Assembly: GCA_009760855.2 (NCBI GenBank)
Contig: WPIO01000028.1
Coordinates: 2,993,501-3,057,500 of the forward strand
DNA from: Cristatella mucedo
Lineage: Eukaryota; Bryozoa; Phylactolaemata; Cristatellidae
Length of the DNA stretch: 64,000 nt
Direction: 5' to 3'
Within the stretch, counting starts at the first letter, position 1, and each line of letters opens with the position of its first letter. The position numbers and the translations under genes were made by a program. The notes under the pieces are model-generated. The model did no database searches. It saw nothing but the letters and a program-made list of their open reading frames with translations, and was not told the DNA's origin. This document shows, in pieces, positions 58,861 to 64,000 of the stretch.

Positions 58861-58925
58861 CAAAGTGCCTAGAAAGAGAGTTCTGCTTAGGGCACCATAG
58901 GAATGTTTTATTATTGTTATTGCTA
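58855..58925 (+). repeat. LINE-A-type tail in opposite orientation
   Basis: gcataagcaaagtgcctaga, a shortened hairpin and ttttattattgttatt, directly abutting the minus-oriented LINE-A fragment. Confidence 0.65.
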
Positions 58926-58961
58926 CCGTGGAAGACCCTCAATAGTTAGACTGACAGTGTC

Positions 58962-59145
58962 ACCAGGCCCTTGCCCCTGGGTCTCAGCCGAGGAGGTCAG
59001 GTGCTTTCTCTTCACGACGCGTATTGCGGGTTTGAGCCATGCAGTGAGCGATCCTTTATTGTTCAGTACAAGTGGTGGTGATAGCCGTTAAGGCTCTTCT
59101 GTCACAAAACAGAGTGAGGCTGTTTAATCGGCTGACCTTTTTTCA
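58962..59145 (+). mobile_element. SINE-2 copy, nearly full length
   Basis: A-box-like TCTCAGCCGAGGAGGTCAGG, B-box-like GCGGGTTTGAGCC, the body gcgatcctttattgttcagt and gccgttaaggctcttctgtc, and the end gaggctgtttaatcggctga with a T-run. Confidence 0.8.
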
Positions 59146-59448
59146 CCTCCGTGTCAGATCAGTCTAGCTGCATGCTTGCCATGTATGCATTGAAAGGTTT
59201 GATGACGTGGTGGGGCACCACCCCTATACTTGACATTCCGGGTTTCTTGCCTGTTTGCACGTTAATTTCTCTCCGTCAGAGCCTGGTTGATTGGCCCATT
59301 TTGGTATGTCTTTATGGGCTGTTCGTTACATCTCCACAGCAGGGGGGGGGGTTAGAGCATTGTTGGGTGGGCTGAGTATGATGTCACCATACCATCGTCT
59401 GATTTGCTAGCCAGAGATTCGTGATGCTGATACTCATTCGAAGCGTAT

Positions 59449-60021
59449 TTGATGGAGCCCGAGATTTGGCCCGATGCAGTTTGCTGCATTGTTAGTAAGC
59501 ACCTCGAGGACATTGTCGGTATCGCTACAGTACATGTCGACCTGCATACACTTGCGTTTACTCCCATTTTAAGAATGATGTCCTTATTTGACTTGGATCG
59601 TCAATATGCTTTTGCATCGCCGGTGAATCTTGGTGTGGTACCAGGTCGTAATCATAGGAGACACTTCTCTGTGATACTTTTTCCTCACTCTAGTCCTCTA
59701 GTCCTACTGTCTACATCTATTTCTGTAGCTGCATTTAAGTCTAACCTGGGCATTGAGAGTCGGCATTTATGCACCCTATGCCTAAGCACTGCAGCAATGA
59801 GTTGCTTCGTGAGGGCACTGTTTTTTTTAGCCTTGGCCATGATGTCTGTGAGTAGTGTGTTTGAAGTCGGCATTTTTGATAAAGAGCAAAAGATCTCCAT
59901 TGATAATCTGACTGACCTGGATTTGCAAAAGAAGTGGTTCGAGAAGGACTTGAATAAGATATCCCAGAAGTCGAATCAGCTTTGGGCTTTCGTCCGAGAC
60001 GGCTTCCGTGACGAGAAATAG
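59449..60021 (+). CDS. Unrecognised ORF, possible terminal exon in its second half
   Basis: A 190-codon open frame. Its second half looks more protein-like than chance: a hydrophobic segment (CFVRALFFLALAMMSV), then a charged tail with KEQKISIDNLTDLDLQKKWF and a stop at 60019-60021. A plausible acceptor (TCTATTTCTGTAG) lies at about 59710-59731, and another (TTTTTTTTAG) at about 59829-59839. In phase 1 the first would join the frame of the exon at 57358-57604, but the result does not resemble DMAC1. I do not recognise the family. Confidence 0.25.
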   Translation: MMEPEIWPDAVCCIVSKHLEDIVGIATVHVDLHTLAFTPILRMMSLFDLDRQYAFASPVNLGVVPGRNHRRHFSVILFPHSSPLVLLSTSISVAAFKSNLGIESRHLCTLCLSTAAMSCFVRALFFLALAMMSVSSVFEVGIFDKEQKISIDNLTDLDLQKKWFEKDLNKISQKSNQLWAFVRDGFRDEK

Positions 60022-61189
60022 ACTAGGGACTAACTGTGTGGCATATGTAGCACCTTGGGTGCTTTGACGTGACAGGCCATTCCAAATGTAAGTCCAGCTG
60101 TGGTAGTTGACCCACGGTTGCCGAGAAGTCCAGCTTGTCTTGACATTGCGACAGTCACCCTCTGATTTGATGACAACGGCTATAATTATGCACTACGTTG
60201 CATGAATATGAAGGAAGTGCCGCATCTGCATGTAATTTGTGCATCTATGGGTTGGGGCATGGAAGGTTCTTGCTGGTTAAGCAGGCTGTGGCCCTACGTG
60301 CTTTTAGAATATTCAGTTGCAATTGCTTGGTTTACTGCAGCCGTGCCTTTGGTTTTTGCACTACTTTTTTTGTCTAGTGTCATGTCATAAGAGGCACTCA
60401 TTGGGACATAACATTCATAAGCAACTCATATGCCTTTGTGTCCTCTGGACCTTCACTCTGTTGATACAGCTGGCATTTTGTAAGAACCATGTGTACCTCA
60501 TATTATTAAACTTGTTTTACCCTAAGTTCTTTCTTTGCTGTTGGCTAGTGCTACACCGGTACATAGCTAGGATCGGTATAAATTTGATGGTTGATCATGA
60601 AGTAGTTTGACCATCATCAATTATTTGGTCGCACATCCAACGACCAACAACGCATAGCCAACGAACCCGAAGCATCGGAGCCGCTTCGGGCCAGCGCTCG
60701 CGGCCGCGCTAGTCGTAGGCTCGAGGAGGTGATGCGGAGCGTGGCCAGAGGTGGAGCAGGTGGAAGCGCGACAGAGCGACAGCCCGCTACCCGCGAGCCG
60801 TTAGGCACCGGCAGCGAGCTACGCCGGATGTCGAAATCCATTGAGCCATCGGATCGGTCCCATCTGCGCAGGAGGAGCTAAGGCGACTGAGCTGGGCTGC
60901 TGCGATTCGCATCGAGACTCGTCATCTCGTCGTCGAAATCACGCCATCTGCATATGCCCGTGGATTGCAATTGACCCAAATATCGCGACGGGCGCCCGTC
61001 AGCAAGAGTCAAAGCAGGCGGCCGTCGGCAGCTCATGCAGGCGAATAAAGTAAAGTCTTTTGGTTTTATGAGTTATTTTGAAACACTGCTTGGATCATCA
61101 GTCATCGTATCCGACGAATTTCTGCCTTAGATCACAGCAGTCTGCTTTTGTTAATTAGATTGGTTGACTGAACTAGGAAAATGTATCTT

Positions 61190-61300
61190 GCTTGTCTAGC
61201 GGCAATCCTTTGTTGCCCACTGCAAGCGGTGGTGATAGCCGTTAAGGCACTTCTATTGACATATAAATGAGGCTGTAGAATCAGCTAACTTTTACTTTTG
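61190..61300 (+). mobile_element. SINE-2 fragment without head
   Basis: gcggcaatcctttgttgccc, gccgttaaggcacttctatt and aggctgtagaatcagctaac; the tRNA head is missing. Confidence 0.75.
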
Positions 61301-61543
61301 CTTTACCTTCGACGAAACTCATGCGTTTGGTGTCGTGTGGCAGCAGATGTCAGACGAAGTTCCTGTTTTGCCTCCAGCTCTTCCGAACGCTGATTCTGTC
61401 TAACCACGTGAAACAGCTGTTACTACCTTGCTGACCTATACTATTGGGCCACTTCATTGGAAAAAGCCACCGTCCCATTCATTTGCTTAGCTGTTGACTT
61501 TGCTCTGCAGTGAGCGACTGAGCTTGTGTGACTTACTTCTTGT

Positions 61544-61596
61544 CGATACGATATGTCGATACGATATGGCGATACGATATGGCGATACGATATGTC
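61544..61596. repeat. 13-bp minisatellite, 4 units
   Basis: GATACGATATGKC repeated four times (K = T,G,G,T). Confidence 0.93.
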
Positions 61597-61609
61597 TCTT
61601 TGGCTGGCT

Positions 61610-61700
61610 AATGATAATAATAACACATTTGGCTAGCTCTCTTGAAGAACTCAATCTCATTCTAGGCACTTTATATATGCTATAAATGAAGCATGGCAGT
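61610..61700 (-). repeat. LINE-A tail, worn
   Basis: aataataataacacatttgg, then tcttgaagaactcaatctca and ctaggcactttatatatgct. Confidence 0.75.
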
Positions 61701-62052
61701 ATGATTAGAGACAGTATGTGCAGCGTTTGTGAGTCATGCCCTTACCTCATTCTTCGTATGTTCTCATTTTGTTCTTTAGAGGTGTGCGAATCCTGCATTG
61801 TTGACCCTGACATTTGCAGAATTCTGCAGCTGCCATAGCTTATTTGTGTTGTGCATTATCAAGGCTCTTGGCTTACGACAAATTTATTTTAATTGACAGC
61901 AACAATTATAAAGAATTCGTATATCCTCCCAATCCCTAAATCCCTTTCGGTGCCTTTCACAAGACAGAAAAGTTAAGGCGATAGCAAGTTAGGACGATTC
62001 ACATGGGAAACGTATATGCAGTGAAGAACAAGTGAGGTTTTGTCATGGAATG

Positions 62053-62054
<2 letters not shown>

Positions 62055-62123
<69 letters not shown>
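62055..62123. repeat. (TG)n microsatellite
   Basis: About 34 uninterrupted TG units, followed by a worn part to about 62150. Confidence 0.98.
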
Positions 62124-62124
<1 letters not shown>

Positions 62125-62438
62125 ATGCGTGTGTGCTTGCATGTGTGTGATTTGGCCGAGCGATATAACTTTGCCTTTCCACTCTGCCGAGCTGCTGCTT
62201 TATGGTCATTTATCTCTGTCCGTAATCTGACTCATAATCACCACTGGCCTCCTAATTAGAATCTGATGCCTTAATCATGGTCAGCTATTTTTCCGAAGGC
62301 GAGTTTGAAGTAGCTTCCTGATGCCATTCTAGCAATGCGCGTTTATTTTTTGCCTATCATGCCAAGAATTGAATTTACATGAGCTGACATTCCACTTGTA
62401 ATCTCAGCTTGTAAAAAGTCGAGAGGCATACTTGTCAG

Positions 62439-62604
62439 CAGGGGCAGAGCCGGGGGGGGGGGGCAATGGTCCCCCATGGACAGAAGGAAGTACCTATATC
62501 CTGAGGCAAAGTCCCCCCTGCTCAAGAGACATGAGCAATGTATCTTCCCCCAAACTGAAAATTCTTACCTTACCCCCAACCTGAAAACCTTGGCTCTGCC
62601 CCTG
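62439..62604. mobile_element. hAT-type MITE, 166 bp
   Basis: Perfect 13-bp terminal inverted repeats CAGGGGCAGAGCC (62439-62451) and GGCTCTGCCCCTG (62592-62604). The flanks are CTTGTCAG (62431-62438) and CTTGTGAG (62605-62612), an 8-bp target duplication with one mismatch. CAGGG-type ends and 8-bp duplications are the hAT pattern. There is no coding capacity; a G12 run and several CCCCC/GGGGG words lie inside. Confidence 0.85.
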
Positions 62605-63099
62605 CTTGTGAGTACATTTCAGCATCCTCAAATAGACAGATGAGAATATGTGGGCTCACATCATCGGAGCGTGTTGGAAGAGGAGGGTTCTAGTTTGAGT
62701 GCAGGGTGGCACTCGAAACGCGATTTCCTACCAATTTTCCCAGCGTGCTTTGTCTTGACGGCCTCGGCTGATGAGCCTTTATGAAAAGTGACGTGCCAGG
62801 CCGAACTGGTTTGAAATAAAGTTGCAGAAATGTCGCTCGTGGCACCAAGCTGAAAGAAAATGCTAATGAAGCCACGAGAATCAGCTTTGGACGATAGGCG
62901 AAGCTAATAAGATCTTAACCTGTCTTCCAGCTCCTGAGCTACCTCACTTGTCATCGTAGCTTAGGTCAATTGATGATTTGGTAAAAGAGCCTTGACAATG
63001 CACCAAAGCCCTCTGGTTCGCCTCGGGTTACTGTTTGGCAGCAGAAGCTGCCAGGCTCGATTATTCTCCCTGTTTCGTAATGTGAGTCTGTGGTGACGG

Positions 63100-63661
63100 C
63101 GTGACATTGCAAACGGTCGCACGTGGAGGATCGTCTGTCGGTGATTTGGTTTGGCACGATGCTCGAATTTATGGCCACGAAACTCGATTGCAATTACTAA
63201 TTGACAAGTTTTATTTTGGCCCTTGGTGGAAACGCATTCAGAAATTAGAACGTGTACCGTGTGCCTCGTTGAGTGACGGATTTTACTGTACCTGAGTAGT
63301 CAAGCAGACATTCGCCGTTGAAAACAGTGGCACTCGGATTGCTATCCCATTGACGTTGGGCTGCAAAGACAATTTTTTGGCCAATGTGAACCTGTGGGAC
63401 TACAGAGGATTGTTCAACGGCCTTGACCATACTCAAAAGCAGATTTGGCCGAGGAGGTGGCCAGACCTTGACCTTCCAGGGCAGCTGATCAGTGAGAGAG
63501 ACTGGGGGAGACCTGGTGGACAGGCTCCTACGCCTGTAGCCTACTCTGCTTGGATCGACCCTATGGGGTTCTGGCTGGGATGCACACCTACAGAGTTATT
63601 TGGATTAGCTGCATGTGGTAAGGTTAAGGTACGATCTCATTCCTCTCTTAATTCTAGCTAG
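63100..63661 (+). other. Unrecognised open stretches
   Basis: Two overlapping frames (63101-63295 and 63350-63661) with ordinary amino-acid composition (DKFYFGPWWKRIQK; NLWDYRGLFNGLDHTQKQIW; WPRRWPDLDLPGQL). There is no family match, start context or splice evidence that I can defend. It could be a decayed repeat or chance. Confidence 0.2.
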
Positions 63662-63843
63662 GTTTGCATTGGGCAGCACTGATACGAAGAAGCTATTCAA
63701 GAGAGCCTAGCGAAAATTAGCCAAAACTGACAATGCAGCTGTGTACATCGGTTCAGACAAAAGGGATACCTGATTTATTCGATGTACTCAATGTATGTGG
63801 CACTCAATGTAATGCCTATCGGGTCGCAAGGAGATGCCAGTGG

Positions 63844-63844
<1 letters not shown>

Positions 63845-63879
<35 letters not shown>

Positions 63880-64000
63880 TTGCACTTGATAAAGCGCCCT
63901 CAGAGAACTTAATCTCTTTCTAGGCGCTTTACATTTGCTGCAAAGTGATACGCAACAGAATAGTAAGTAAAATCATGCCTGAAAAACAAACAAAATGAAT
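63845..64000 (-). mobile_element. LINE-A 3' end running off the window
   Basis: An (AAT)11-12 tail at 63845-63879, an intact hairpin (63890-63935) and 3' sequence identical in style to 9115-9190. It continues beyond 64000. Confidence 0.88.

Larger units (their letters stand above)
57605..64000. other. Right flank: introns or intergenic sequence with repeats
   Basis: Repeats: nested LINE-A/LINE-B at 58180-58860, a LINE-A tail at 58855-58925, SINE-2 at 58962-59145 and 61190-61300, a minisatellite at 61544-61596, a LINE-A tail at 61610-61700, (TG)n at 62055-62123, a MITE at 62439-62604 and a LINE-A end at 63845-64000. Unrecognised ORFs are at 59449-60021 and around 63100-63660. Positions 60650-60990 are CpG-richer than their surroundings, without a recognised gene. 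Confidence 0.55.

Overview
The window is animal nuclear DNA. It has long introns with GT-AG splice sites, many long microsatellites, 5'-truncated LINEs, tRNA-derived SINEs and one CpG-dense island. It is dominated by the 5' half of one gene on the minus strand: a voltage-gated sodium channel alpha subunit (Nav1/para family). Seventeen coding exons could be placed with compatible phases. They run from the start codon at 51351 down to a domain II-III linker exon at 535-720. They encode the N-terminus, domain I, the I-II linker, domain II and part of the II-III linker, about 1,170 residues. Domains III and IV must lie beyond position 1. The I-II linker carries blocks also present in insect para (SLSLPGSP, LPYADDSNA), so a protostome is likely. 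The LINE and microsatellite landscape suggests a spiralian rather than an insect, but I cannot name the species.

Layout by coordinate (the gene reads right to left): 1-5.7 kb, II-III linker exons with decayed LINE debris between them. 6.2-6.4 kb, end of DII-S6 and start of the II-III linker. 6.4-16.3 kb, a 9.9 kb intron with two back-to-back LINE-A copies. 16.3-16.8 kb, DII S4-S5, S5, pore and S6. 16.8-27.5 kb, two introns around the DII S2-S4 exon, then the DII-S1 exon. 27.5-33.7 kb, a repeat-rich intron with a LINE-B copy inserted into a LINE-A copy. 33.7-36.9 kb, four I-II linker/DI-S6 exons and the DI pore exon. 36.9-47.0 kb, a large interval that should hide one small exon. 47.0-51.35 kb, DI-S5 back to the N-terminus. 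50.2-55.2 kb, CpG-dense island with the 5' end of the gene. 57.36 kb, a plus-strand first exon of a possible DMAC1/TMEM261-like protein. 57.6-64 kb, repeats and unrecognised ORFs.

The channel keeps the main Nav features: regular S4 arginines and lysines in both domains, Asp and Glu at the DI and DII selectivity-filter positions, and exon lengths and phases close to those remembered for vertebrate SCN genes. Its oddities are an MGCC plus polybasic N-terminus that looks like an acylation signal, Lys replacing the near-invariant Asn in DII-S6, and loss of the ancestral intron inside the DI-S1 coding region. In addition, the DI-S5 exon sits between two pure CAG repeats (53 and 31 units, transcript sense), one starting 11 nt inside the intron.

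Three dispersed repeat families are defined here. LINE-A is CR1/L2-like, with a 3' hairpin and an ATT-repeat tail. LINE-B is a second non-LTR family, found inserted in LINE-A copies. There are two tRNA-headed SINE types, one of which carries the LINE-A 3' tail. A small hAT-type MITE with perfect terminal inverted repeats and a near-perfect 8-bp target duplication lies at 62.4-62.6 kb.
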